NCBI GenBank assembly: GCA_018466975.1
Contig: CM031562.1
Span: forward strand, 1,054,001-1,118,000
Source of the DNA: Sparassis latifolia
Lineage: Eukaryota > Basidiomycota > Agaricomycetes > Polyporales > Sparassidaceae
Reading direction: 5' to 3'
Length of the DNA stretch: 64,000 bases
Shown one piece after another: positions 33,201 to 44,567 of this stretch. A program made the translations under genes and the position numbers. The notes under the pieces were generated by a model that was given only the letters and a program-made list of their open reading frames with translations, made no database searches and was not told the origin of the DNA. Positions within the stretch are counted from its first letter, which is position 1; the number at the start of each line of letters is the position of its first letter.

Positions 33201-35103
33201 CGAGCTGGTGTTTGCGGAGGTGTACAAACACCACGGAATGCCTAAGGCAATAGTGAGTGACCGGGATGTTCTCTTTACAAGTCAATTTTGGTCGCACTTG
33301 CACGGGCTCCTCGGAGTAGAGCTCCGTATGTCGAGTGCCTACCACCCTGAATCTGACGGATCTACAGAGAGGGCCAACCGCACGGTAACGCAGATGCTGC
33401 GCCAGTGCATTAGCCCCAGTCAGAAGGACTGGGTAAGCAGACTTCCTGCGATCGAGTTTGCGATCAACCTCGCACGATCGGACAGCACAGGCTATGCACC
33501 GTTTTTTCTGAATACAGGGCGCATGCCGTGGCCTATGATTTGGAACAACGCTGGGACTGAAGAATTTGCCGGCGTACGGGCATACGCTCAGCGCGTCAAA
33601 GCCGCGGTCATGGCGGCGCACAACAGTGTGATTGCTGCTCGGGTGAAACAGACCCGGGATGCGAATCGTCGGCGGCGACCAGCACCCTTTGCGGCTGGGG
33701 ACTTGATCTACTTCTCAATGAAGAACCTTTCCCTCCCAAAGGGACTTGCTCGGAAGTTCATACCAAAGTATATTGGGCCCTATAAAATCCTGCGGGACTA
33801 TGGGAACAATTCTTACCAGGTTGACTTACCACGAAATCTGAAGAGACGTGGTGTGCACGATGTTTTCCATGCATCACTATTGAGGATTCACGAGCCGAAC
33901 GACGACCATCTCTTCCCCGGGCGACTTGATAGCCAGATTGCCGAGCTCGAGGATCGAGATGAAGAGTGGGTGATCGACAAAATTGTCGGGCACGCTGGAG
34001 CCGGTACAGACGCAATTTTCGAGGCTGTCTGGAGATCGGGAGATCGTTCTTGGGTGCCCTATGGGTCAATATCACACCTCGGGGCACTACAAGCTTACCT
34101 GGAAGCTCTTGGCCTGGACGGTATTACTCAGTTACCCCCGGGAACGGGCACTCCTCCTCCCGACCCGCAAATTTTTGTGGGCAATCTAGAGTTCCCCGGA
34201 GGGCGGGGCAAACCCATAAATACACGCACAAGACGTCCTCAACACCAGCGCAAGCAACCCGCCTGCACTCCTACGCCCGTCCGTGTCTCCAGCACTTCGC
34301 CTGCCCCCATCACCAATCCTCTTACCCTGTTATACTTGAACCCCGCACTCTTCTTCGCTGAGGTCATGGCCCCCCATGCATTCCTTACCCGGCTCGAGAA
34401 CCATGACATCATCCTCCGCGACGGCTACACCCATGAGCACCATTTCACTGTCGCTCAGCTCCGCAGCTACTCTGAGTTTGATGCGCTCCTCCGCCGTGGA
34501 TGGCCCGATATTCCTATTCCTGGGGGATACAAGATGTTCATCATGCTGTGGAATCACGACGCAGCCTGCACTTACAAGTTCACTGATTTCTCCGTCCTCT
34601 CGCACGAGGTCACCGTGAGCGGTGAGCCGATCGACATCGACTACCTCGCTCCTCTACCTCCTCCTCCTCCTCCGCCGCCTCCGGCCCTTCCGCTGGCACT
34701 AGCCGCTCTCGCGCCCAATGGGGTGTTCGACGAGGAGCTCATCCAAACGATCTGCGCGATCTTGTGGGGCCAGATCCGTCGTAACCAGCAGTTTGTGACT
34801 GCCAAGCGCAAGGAGCGCGCTGCCGCCAAGGAGGAGAAGATTGCCAAGAAGCCGCGCGTCTTCGGTGCGCCCGACGAGGATAAGGGTGCGAAGGTGGCTT
34901 CGAGCTCGAAGAAGGGGAAGACGAAGGAGAAGGGGAAGAAGAAGCACGCGATGCCGCGTAACCCCCAGTCCGCGGGCGGTAGTTCGACGACGGGCACCGC
35001 TCCGGATGACCTCGAAAAGACCGCCGCCCAGGAGCAGGATGGCGATCACGAAAAGGATGTCAAGCAGGAGGAGAAAGGTGATCTGAACGCGATGAGTGAC
35101 TAG
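30131..35103 (+). pseudogene. pol: Retrotransposon Pol (protease, RT, RNase H, integrase, chromodomain), interrupted
   Basis: Coding sequence lies in two frames. 30131 to about 30957 holds the aspartic protease (LLDSGSLADF, Asp at 30242) and the RT N terminus. From about 30960 the frame shifts by -1, consistent with a one-base deletion near ACTGCGGATATGG, and continues through LIDGKDAYEHI and VLQQGDCNAVATY to TAG at 31147-31149, where a Gln codon is expected. The same frame resumes at once: RT YLDDIVVYS (31201-), RNase H WLITDGSHGG, integrase HHCC (32851-32980), the Asp-Asp-Glu triad (GIDFIGPL, VSDRDVLF, DGSTERANR; about 33064, 33260, 33366), and a chromodomain-like EEWVIDKIVGH (33961-34120). 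A tail of about 320 residues follows, with a PPPPPPPPPP run and Lys-rich end. All catalytic residues are present; only the frame is broken. Confidence 0.9.
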
Positions 35104-35133
35104 GGAATCGCAGGACGATCCCCGGAGGGCGTG

Positions 35134-35424
35134 TGTAACGGTACGGACTGGCGTCTCCCCAGCGTTCTTAGTCAGATGGCCTTACTACTTACCGGTTCAC
35201 GTCCTCTCTTTTCCTTACCCTGTTTTCACCACCCCTCAATTCCTCTCGTTTCGTCTCGGTCTGGGGACCTCCATTACCGGGGCCTCTCGACGTATAAAAG
35301 AACGCGCTGTTCGTAGAGTAGAGGCAGCGTACTAGTAAATCGAATCCCAGCCTTCAACGCTGTGACACTCGTGTGTGCGCTTCCCGTGTGACGTGACCTC
35401 CCATTCCTGGTAGCCAACGTCACA
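35134..35424 (+). repeat. 3' LTR
   Basis: By eye identical to the 5' LTR over all 291 bp, TATAAAAG at 35293-35300. It begins 30 bp after the pol stop codon. Confidence 0.95.
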
Positions 35425-35429
35425 CTGAG
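35425..35429. repeat. Target site duplication, right (CTGAG)
   Basis: Matches 26187-26191 exactly. Confidence 0.9.
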
Positions 35430-36911
35430 GCTACGCCGCGGTCACCTTCCACATTAAACCGGAAAGAACAACCAGGGTGAGCAAAACTATAAGATGCTCA
35501 TACAACACACTATAAAGCGCCTCACAAAGATCAAAACTGAGAGTGTCGCTCGCTAAGGGCCAATGAAAGTGCGTCGATGTCACTCAGAAGTTGCCCGATC
35601 ATCTGTTTAGGAATTTTTTTATCTTCCAAATATTATAGAAGCTATAAAAACTAGGCTGTGATGCATACGTCCCTATACTGCAAGACGTAGACACCTGAAA
35701 AACAGAAAGGGGGTGCAGTGCTTGAGGACGGCAGAGCCGGCGATGACATGTACTTAGGACACAGCTCCCCGACGGGCCTACGACGAACGTTGATGACGAG
35801 GGCATGGAAGACCATAAAAGCCCTTCCGTACGTGGATTTGGTTGTAGTGGAAGTACAAGTAATGATGTAATGGTAAGTAGCACTAACGGAGCACAACAAG
35901 TTGGTGAGAATGCAGATCGCCATGTTAAAGCTCACAGGGACGTTCTTCCAGTGGCTCCAGCTCCTGTGCCGCAACCATGCTGGACAAGTGGGAGTGCGTT
36001 CAGTAGAGATTGCGCAGCACATGAGAGGAAATCGCTTACCTCTGCACCCTCGACGAGGTCACAAATTCTCGTCATACAAGAGCACACGCGCATGCTCTTT
36101 CCAGACATCAGTTGTTCTCAACGGAACATGCTAAGGACGCGTGTGTCGACTAATGGTGCTTTGCATCCACCAGGCGCCACGTCGAGATGCAACTCGACGC
36201 GGAGCATACAGCGTCGACTTCGAGTGTCGTTGTTTAGTTTGCTGTTCATCACCGCATGTGTTCGCGTCGCCAAGTTGTACAGGAGTCGACTCTCCCAAAG
36301 AAAGCGCACCGGGACAAATCGAGTTCGTCCGGATGTCCCTGAGACCTCGCGAAGTTGTGCTGTGTGGTACGGCGGTAACACGAGTACGAGCGTCGACGGT
36401 ACTACACACGACAGTCACCGAATCCATATTTAGCTGCATCGTTGGATGGTGGCTATATGCGATATGTATACCAAGAGGACTGCATGACTTCTCTCGCACC
36501 CAAATTCGTGGCATTGGGGACTTGCTGATTTCCGCCAGTATTCTCATCTCTGAAGAACGGCTTCGTCCATGTGATTGCGACCCGGCTGCAGAGGTCTATT
36601 CTGGAGTCGACCCAGCGATGCACGCTAGATGACTAGGCCTTCGAGTGCGCGATATTCCAGCAGGGAACTTCTCTGTGCATGTTAGAGTGAATTTACTGCT
36701 GTCAGACGTCATAGAGTCACCTCAGATCGTGAAGGACTACGTGCATTCACAGCAGGATAGAATTGGGCAAAAATTCGATAACACGAAGGACAGCAGACAT
36801 ACCTGAGAAAGCGAGTACACAGAACAGCAGCTAGGTTATTTAGTGTCCACGATATATAATGCTTACCAGTACCACTAATGCCGGAGAGCGTACTGGTAGA
36901 AATGGGACTCG
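35430..36911. other. Duplicated noncoding block A downstream of the F-box pseudogene
   Basis: 35430-35640 is the right part of the interrupted duplicated F-box upstream segment. The rest holds only broken frames. 36250-36660 is a diverged relative of 39430-39740 (shared GGGGACTTGC, TTTCCG, CTCTCCCAAxGAAAGC, GATTG, GACTAGG), and 36660-36905 of 40235-40470 (shared GTGCATTCA, CAGCAGGAT, GTCCACGATATATAATGC). No intact gene is seen; a minus-strand hydrophobic frame around 35651-36022 may be a relic of a membrane protein. Confidence 0.5.
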
Positions 36912-38455
36912 TCACACAGACGCGAAGCTAAGTGTGAGCGAACCATGTTCATCGTCCTCCAATAATGACCATGAGAAGCTTTCCAAGTTCCTCTCAAACC
37001 ACTCCTGATCTTCTGGAGGAAGGCTATCCGGCGCATGGACCTTCACCCCCTCAAGGGTTGAGGGTGGGTTATCACTACCCTGCACGTTACTTGGAGCTGC
37101 TCGAGTACGCCCTTGTACCATCCGGCGGAGCAGCTGGACAGAAACATGACGCTTGCTGCAGATGATCACAGATGATAGCCCAGGAAACGAGAGCTGACCC
37201 GTCGTGTCACCCACGCATTCGATGAACTCGTCGCTGTCACTACGCATGAACGAATCGATATGCACACATCGAAAACCTTAGATCCATCGCGAAATGACGA
37301 CGAAACGTCTGCTCCAATAACGACCCCGAATGTCGATGTGAATTGTATGCAGTGATGGAAAGAATTGGGAATGTTGCACCACAAGGGGGGCCTCGGACCC
37401 GTAGAATTTGGGAGAATGGTACCTCAGACGCTTCAATTGCGGGGCGGAAAAAAGAGACAACAGTGCACGAACTTCGTCGGGAGGGATATGACTGAATGAA
37501 AGAGACTTCAATTTCGCCAAGGTAACTCTCGGAAAGTAATCAACGCCCAACCGAGCGACGAATTGTGGTGTTACAAGCTCGAGATGCTCGAGGTGACACA
37601 AAGGCTCCAACATCTGCAGCAGACTCCTTCTACTCGACAGTTCGGGATACGACAGCTTGAGCGTTCGCAATGCAGGAAGAGCATCCTGGAAAGCTACTGT
37701 TTCGGGGAACTGTATATCATGTAAATCCAGGATGGTTAATCTCCGAGCTTTGAAATGAGCGGGGAACACAGAGGATCGCAGGAAGCCATACATAGACGCC
37801 TTGGGGAAGACGGATAATTCTTCGAGAAGATCGGCGCATCCTTTCATAGAGGCAAGCACTTGAGTTATGTAAGTGATCGGAAGACATATCGAGAGGGATT
37901 TCCAGCGATTGAGATGAGGGACGAGAAGTTTCAGTATCACAACCACATTTTCATGCTCCTGTTCCTCCCGTGAAGATAAATTGCCACTTTCAGAATAGTC
38001 TTTGTATCGAAGGGAGTGGAGGTTGATTTCTAACCCACGCAAGCGCGAACGCTCAATGAAAAGCCGGAGGTTGGGGAGACACGGATGAATGATACTAATG
38101 GGTATTGTCGACCAGAGCTCAGATGCCTCAATTACTACCTCTCTCCAAGACCGACACACAGACGCGACAGACAGGGTGAACCGTAGCCGGTCCCCCTTCA
38201 CCGTGCAAGACCATGCGCACGTGAGAATACGTAGAAGGAGATCCTCCGAGATGAGTCTTATCGGTGCGGCCAGAGAGGAGACCAGAGCCTTGTGCGCGAG
38301 CAAGCGCGAGTGAAGCCTTTGTAACATGTCAAGTTTGCGCGCGCCCGGTCGACTGCGACGTCCAGCACATGGACATCCCGACACTCTAGCAAGCGTTCGT
38401 ATACGTCGCTACGCAGTTCGTATGGAGTATCATTGAGTTCCTGTGGACGGGTCAT
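36912..38455 (-). pseudogene. F-box-like paralogue, broken (copy 2)
   Basis: Clear homologue of the intact F-box gene at 24025-25791 and closer still to 40478-42024. From ATG at 38455 (MTRPQELNDTPYELRSDVYE) the frame breaks near 38335; from there the body reads KLDMLQRLHSRLLAHKALVS, IRLISEDLLLRILTCAW (F-box), LSVASVCRSWREVVIEA, LWSTIPISI and Leu-rich repeats down to VVISRWI. At 37279-37281 TAA stands where the sister copy has CAA; the frame after it continues unbroken (CVHIDSF to SLTLSFASV) to TGA at 36912-36914. So the defects are one small indel near the start and one C-to-T nonsense change. An ATG at 38515 could give a longer N terminus. Recent decay is likely because most of the frame is still open. 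Confidence 0.85.
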
Positions 38456-40477
38456 GACATTGTCAATGCAAGTAGAACGGGGTAGAGGACTGACTTCTAT
38501 TGACACTCGATCCATGATCCTAGCACACCAACGTCTAAGGCCGCCTTCCTGCCTTTAATGAGCCCGCAAAGAAAGGTCAGTTTGTACTCATATGTACTTC
38601 TATGCACGCATACAGTTACACACCTTGGTGAGAGCCTGGATTTTCGATACTCAGCACTTTTGAAGCCAGACGCGTGGTGAAAATGTGTGCTGGCACGTGC
38701 TCGGGATCCTATTAAGCAACGTGGCTACCAAACACAGACTGAGATACGATCTTAAGAGTCTGACTGTCTACTTCCACAATTCCCCAACAGTGATGGCATC
38801 CATACCCGGCAGCAGTGCATTTACAGGCACTTGCGGAGAAGAGGACCTAGCGATGGACGGATGATGGCCTAACGAATGGAGAGTATCCACTTCAGACTCT
38901 GACAGACTTGTGCATCATAGCGATGCTTAATTGCCTCCACCTGGCCTGTAGGAATCGTTGCCAGAGAAGGTACAGAAGAGTCATACATTTACTGGGAAGA
39001 TCCAATGCTTTGCACAACCCCCGCGGAGCACCTAAATGCTGCTCGTGGCAGGGATATGGATTTTGTGAACAAGTTATGGAGTTGTGCGGTCGCCGCTGCT
39101 CGCCGTCAGCTCACTACCCCCTCAGAGCGAACAAAGACAAGCAGGTTGTACAGTTGTCGAAGTCTGAGGGTGCGCACCTGGACGAGAGGTCACGGTCACC
39201 TCGGACAGCTACATCCTCACCGTAAGTACTAACGTAACAACAGGACGTGCCCCATGTGAACAACGTTGTTCTGAGAGGGCAATGCGTGATAATGTCGATA
39301 GATTGTGTCCGCGGACGTGACCTCGACGTAACTCGGATGTGTCGCGCAGCTGCCCCGGATACAGCGATGGGCCATTGAAGGTTGCCATAGGGCTGCCTTG
39401 CTTGCTGTCCATGTCAGTAATCATACTGCCACCCGGCCAAGGCATACATGTGCTCGCTCTCCCAAGGAAAGCACATCCAGGCCGAATCCACGCCCGGCTG
39501 CATTGGCGATGGAGGATCGAGATAATGTGCATTCAGGCAACAGCACTACAGTATACCCTTTCAGCATTCGTGTATCTGCAGCTGGGGACTTGCCAATCGT
39601 GGCCCATTTCCGTCATAATCCTCGTCTCGAGCGAGCGGCAACTCTGCCCATGCGATTGATACCCAAAAACTGCGAGTCCGGGACTGACCTGGCATTCGAG
39701 TGTCCGGACGACTAGGTCCTGCAGGAGCACGCGATGGCAGAAGAAGATTTGTATGCATACGTTGTCCATCAGATGTACGCTGGAAGTACACCAGACAGGA
39801 GAAGGATGCGATAACCGGCAATGTCACCGCGCTGTAAACTGGAGGTGCAGGGCCTTGCCTCCATGCAATGCACCATCTGTAGTTCTGCACGCGGGAAGTA
39901 GTTTATAATGTGTGATGTCGAGTGATCAGGGTTCCAGACGACTAGGTTCTGCGAGGGCACGCGACTTGACAGAAGGAACTTAAAGCCAGCTGCCTAGAGG
40001 GTTCCCACAGAGATATCGAAGCGGGAAGAATCCAGCATGATTTGCAACTTTGCCCGCATCTGCGGGTGCTGTCACGCCTGGAGGTGTGAGACGAAAGGGG
40101 CATTCATGCACGCGTCATCCTGAGCATTTCATGGTGGACAGAGGTTGTAATATCAACGCATGAGGTAAAACCAAGTCCTTGAACTTGCAAGGGACACAGT
40201 TGACGAGGACGATCCACCGGGGAGGTTAGATGGGGTTCCCTGTGCATATTTAGCTTGAAGAGTCACCTCTGTCAGACATTGTCGAGTTGCCTCACATATC
40301 ATGAAGGAGCATGTGCATTCATAGCAGGATGAAATTTGGCAAAAAAAATTGACAACACGACAGACAGCAAGTAAACCTAGAGGGTGAGTATACAGAACAG
40401 CAGTTAGGTTATGAAATGTCCACGATATATAATGCTTACCAGTACCACTGAGAGCATACTAATAGAAATGAGACTCT
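38456..40477. other. Duplicated noncoding block B between F-box pseudogenes
   Basis: 38508-38660 is the conserved F-box upstream segment. 39430-39740 and 40235-40470 are diverged copies of parts of block A, showing that gene plus downstream flank were duplicated together (unit about 3.5 kb). GACGACTAGG appears at about 39708 and 39938, a smaller internal repeat. No intact coding sequence. Confidence 0.5.
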
Positions 40478-42024
40478 TCACACAGACATGAAGCAAAGTG
40501 TGAGCGAGTCATGTTCCCCGTCGTCCGACAATGACCACGAGAACCTTTCTAAGTTCCTCTCGAACCACTCCTGGTCTTCTGCAGGAAGGCGATGCGGGGC
40601 ATAGACCTTCACCTCCTCAAGGGTTGAGGGTGAGCTATCATCATCCTGCATATTACTTGGACCTGCTGGAGAGCGCCTTTGTACCATCCGGCAGAGCAGC
40701 TGCACAGAAACTTTATGCTTGCTGTGGATGACCATAGATGATAGCCCAGGAAACAAGAGTCGACCTGTCGTGTCGCCCACGCATTCGATGAACTCGTCGC
40801 TGTCCCTGCCCAGGAACGTATCGATATGCACACATCGAAACCCTTGGATCCATCGCGAAATGACGACGAAAGGTCTGCTCCAATAATGACTCGGAATGTC
40901 GATGTGAATTGTATGTAGTGATGGAAAGAATCGGGAACATTGCACGACAAGGGGGGCCTCGAAACTGTGGGAAGTGGGAGAACGGTACCTCAAACACTTC
41001 AAGTGCGGGGCGGAAAAAAGAGACAACAGTGCACGAACCGTCGGGAGGGATATGACTGAATGAAAGAGACCTCAATTTCGCCAAGGTAATTCTCGGAGAG
41101 TGACCGACGTCCAACCGAGCGACGAATTGTGGTGTTACAAGCTCGAGATGCTCGAGGTGACACAAAGGCTCCAACATCTGCAGCAGACTCCTTCGACCTG
41201 GCATCTTTGCATATGACAGCTTGAGCGTTCGCAATGCAGGAAGAGCATCCTGGAAAACCACTGTTTCGGGGAACTGTATATCATGTAAATCCAGGATGGT
41301 TAATCTCCGAGCTTTGAAATGAGCAGGGAACACAGAGGATCGCAGGGGTTGGTACATCGACCCCTTGGGGAAGACGGAGAATTTTCCAAGAAGATCGGCG
41401 GGTCCTTCCATAGAGGCAAGCACTTGAGTTATGTAATTGATCGGAAGACATATCGAGAGGACTTCCAGTGATTGAGATGAGGGACAAGAAGTTTCAGTAC
41501 CACAACCACATTTTTGTGCTCCTGTTCCTCCCGTGAAGATAAATTGCCACTTTCAGAATAGTCTTTGTATCGAAGGGAGTGGAGGTTGATTTCTAACCCA
41601 CGCAAGCGCGAACGCTCAATGAAAAGCCGGAGGTTGGGGAGACACGGACGAATGATACTAATGGGTATCATCGACCAAAGCTCGGACGCCTCAATCACTA
41701 CCTCTCTCCAAGACCGACACACAGACGCGACAGACAGGGTAAACTGTGGCCTGTCCTTCATCGTGCAAGGCCATGCGTACGTGAGAATGCGCAGAAGGAG
41801 GTCCTCCGAGATGAGTCTGATCGGCGCGGCCAGCGAGGAGACCAGTGCGCGGTGCGCGACTAAGCGTGCGTGAAGCGTTTGCAATGCATCGAGTTTCCAC
41901 TGCGCGGAGTCGACTGCGGCATCCATCCACAACATGTATATCCTGACACTCGAGGAGGTGTTCGTAGGCGTCGTTACAGAGTTCATTTAAAGTGTCATTA
42001 AATTCCTGCAGTTGCGTCAAGATA
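40478..42024 (-). pseudogene. F-box-like paralogue, broken (copy 3)
   Basis: Third family member. The position of the start codon in copy 2 is TTG here (LTQLQEFNDTLNEL). Frames change near 41925 (after CQDIHVVD), near 41455 (after LNHWKS) and near 41035, where a two-base deletion relative to copy 2 follows HIPPD. The F-box segment IRLISEDLLLRILTYAW, SVASVCRSWREVVIEA, and the C-terminal WIQGFRCVHIDTF to SLTLCFMSV are all recognisable, with the stop at 40478-40480. At least three frameshifts make it a pseudogene. It keeps CAA (Gln) where copy 2 has TAA. Confidence 0.85.
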
Positions 42025-42422
42025 TCATTATTGGTGCGAGTAGAAAGGGAAGAACGCGGGATAGGACTGACTTCTATTGACTCCATGTACACAAGTGTCT
42101 GGATCTGCCTTCCTGTTGTTGTTGAGAATTCAGTTCAGTCTGTGCGCAATCTACATTGATTCAGTTATGCACCCCGCAGAGCATGGAAAAGCCAGCAACC
42201 TGAAGTTGATGCGTCAACGTGCTAGCACAGAAGGTCTGTCCTCGCCACAAAATGCAATCAAAATCGTGGGAATCGTCCAATATTTGCTCCAATACTTCCC
42301 GGCTCGCCTTCGGCCTGTATAGCTAGCACACCTACATGCTCAGTTTGCCCAGACAACCCCCTAGATGTCAGGAAAATAACTCTGATCCTTCTTCAACTTT
42401 GCATTTTTAAGACCTTTCTCTG
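42025..42422. other. Short intergenic; ends in TSD of TIR element
   Basis: No gene. The beginning keeps traces of the F-box upstream segment (GACTTCTATTGAC). The last nine bases, CTTTCTCTG (42414-42422), are the left target duplication of the element that follows. Confidence 0.5.
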
Positions 42423-42958
42423 GGATTAGTCTATTTAGAAACCCCCCACGGGAAAATAAACCCACCTTCCCCCGGAACTGCTGAAGAGAAAAATGCGAAG
42501 ATGGAAATACCATCAAAAAAAGATCAATTGACGCCGACGACGGCGCCAACCATTGACACCGAGTACCGCGCGTCCTTGACAGGGCGGACCACGTCCGCAT
42601 CGTCATTGGAGACGATGAGCAATGACCAGCCGCCGAATTTTGGTGTGTGCTATCTCTTTGGTTCTGTGTGTCAAGATGCCCACTTGATACAAAGCCTTTT
42701 CATCTCACCTTAACAACAATGGGACACCACTACTCGATGCAATAGGCGATAAGGGGCACCCAACGAATGACATCGGAGACACCGACGCACGCCAGCGCGC
42801 GGCGAATGTGTGCGCCCTCGCTGAGTTCGACAGCGGACCCGGGAGACCGCTGGTAAACATTGACAGGTGAGCGTCTTCGAATTTTTTCAGAGCCATCACG
42901 AAATTACCAAAAGCAGGGGGGGTTTCTGTGTAAACCGGGTTTCTGAATAGACTAATCC
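42423..42958 (+). mobile_element. Non-autonomous TIR element, copy A (MULE-like, 9-bp TSD)
   Basis: 536 bp. Left end GGATTAGTCTATTTAG; the right end is its reverse complement with one mismatch (CTGAATAGACTAATCC), giving a 22-bp inverted repeat that extends to AGAAACCC. Direct repeats CTTTCTCTG flank it (42414-42422 and 42959-42967). The interior aligns along its length with copy B in opposite orientation, including AAAATAAACCC, GAACTGCTGAAGAGAAAAAT and ACGAAATTACCAAAAGCAGG. There is no transposase. Nine-bp target duplications are typical of Mutator-like elements. It could instead belong to another superfamily with 8-10 bp duplications. Confidence 0.8.
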
Positions 42959-44567
42959 CTTTCTCTGGACCAAACAATTTCTTACAAACCTTTTTCTTCA
43001 GAACGACTAGGACGATCCCCAGAAGCATTGTACTATCATTAGGAGCTCTCTTCTGCCTTGATTTCATGTCCTAACTTGGACAGTATTTTTTAAAACCTCA
43101 TGATTGTCCGTGCAAGCTTTCGGCTGTAGCCCAGTGGAGGTCTGCTGGCACCTGCCCGGATGTTGCCGGATGGTCGTTTTAGGGAATGTGTCTACCGAAT
43201 ATAGACAATAGGATCTTGGAGTTGTTGTCGGCGAATTTTTCTGCCAAGTATCGGTTCTAATACTCCCAGCTGCAGGGATCGACTGCCGGTGAATAAAACA
43301 CATTAATCTCCTCCGCCATCGTGTGCGCCTGCGAGACCTACTCGTCCGACGCTCAAGTACTTGGTCAGCGCTGTCGTCCTGGGCGAAGATGTTGCCGAAA
43401 TGCTCATCGTCTCCTCCGCCGCCGATGCAGCTACTAGCGAGGGGGTGTATTTTGCCTGGACGCTGCTAAATGCGCTTTCCTCGGGGGAGCGAGCACACGT
43501 ATGTCTTGGCGACGCCACCGGACAGAGCGAGCGCTGAGCACAAGTTTCGAGTACGCGGACAGCGAACGAGGCAGTGGCAGCGCCACGCTCGACGCGCCGG
43601 GGTCTACTTTGTACCCCGGGCTGCGCGAGGGGCGTCTGATCTCTTCCTCGGCGTTAGCTTTCAATTGAGAACGTTAACGTTGTGCATCCGCATGGGGCAT
43701 GTCCTGTGGCTACGGCGGGGATGGTGCCATCGGGCGTGACTCTGGTCCAAGTACTGGTGCTCTCCCAAAGGCAGTGCAGCAGCCTTCGTGCCTCACCGGG
43801 GTATCCGCGTCTGACTGGTCTGGGTGTGTTATGTGCCACGGACTCCAGACGAGTCTGCATGCAGGGTTTCGACTACCCAACGCGCTCGAATTCGCTTTCT
43901 GACTTTGTCGGGATCCTCCCCATCTCCGACCGCTCGGAGGGGGCAGGATGCCGCGACAGCGAGCAGCGGCGTCCAGCCTATTTCCGCTGTGGCGCGCCGG
44001 GTGCGTACCGGCATGGCAGGTCAATTGGGTTGCGTTCGACGCAGACGTCTCGTCACACAGAGTGCTCCGAAGCGCTCACCTGCACGACGTCTCCTCGTCC
44101 CCCTTGACAGGACAGGATCCAACGGCGCTTCTCGATACAGTCCCGGTCATCTATGTAACAACGGGCCCGCAGCCTGTTCTCATTGTGCCTGCCCGCGAAC
44201 CGCGTGGCTCGCACAGAATCAAGTACTCGGAGATCTGCCCAGACGTATGACACCAGAGTCTTCTGCACCTTCGGATCTCGCAAGTCCTGCTTCGATTATG
44301 GCGCCACCAGGCAGAGAAAATTATCGGTACGACTCGACGAGCCTCGAGTCTGAAGGGCTCTATGAACATCCGTGCAGCGCACCGGGCCTTCGTATATAGT
44401 TCTCGTGTATCATAAACATTAGCTATAGCCAAAAATCGGCACGGTACAGAACGATACCTATAATAAAAACCAGCCCGCCCCCCAGTGCACAATCCAAAGG
44501 CCAACGCGCACACCACCAGGCGCCTCACTCCCACCCCCAAGTCGACACACCACACCGCCGCCGCCGC
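42959..44567. other. Intergenic with repeat remnant, no intact gene
   Basis: Starts with the right TSD of copy A. About 43420-43520, read on the minus strand, is related to 39430-39520 (CGCCAAGACATACGTGTGC against GGCCAAGGCATACATGTGC, then CGAGGAAAGC/CAAGGAAAGC), an inverted remnant of the duplicated block. Other frames are GC-driven and unsupported. Confidence 0.4.

Larger units (their letters stand above)
26192..35424 (+). mobile_element. Complete Ty3/gypsy chromodomain LTR retrotransposon
   Basis: 9,233-bp element: 5' LTR 26192-26482, internal region with gag and pol on the plus strand, 3' LTR 35134-35424, flanked by CTGAG direct repeats (26187-26191 and 35425-35429). Domain order gag, protease, reverse transcriptase, RNase H, integrase, chromodomain is that of Ty3/gypsy chromoviruses. 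The LTRs begin TGTAAC and end GTCACA and look identical over 291 bp, so insertion was recent. Between the 5' LTR and gag is a 151-nt leader in which I find no tRNA primer-binding site. The polypurine tract is weak (GGAGGG, 35124-35129). The pol frame is broken in three places, so this copy needs help from an intact relative or recoding. Confidence 0.95.

Noticed and set aside
42800..42958. LTR-like reading of the 42.4-43.0 and 47.4-47.9 repeats
   Set aside because: The two copies are inverted relative to each other, each has its own 9-bp duplications and TIRs, so they are separate DNA elements and not LTRs of one element.
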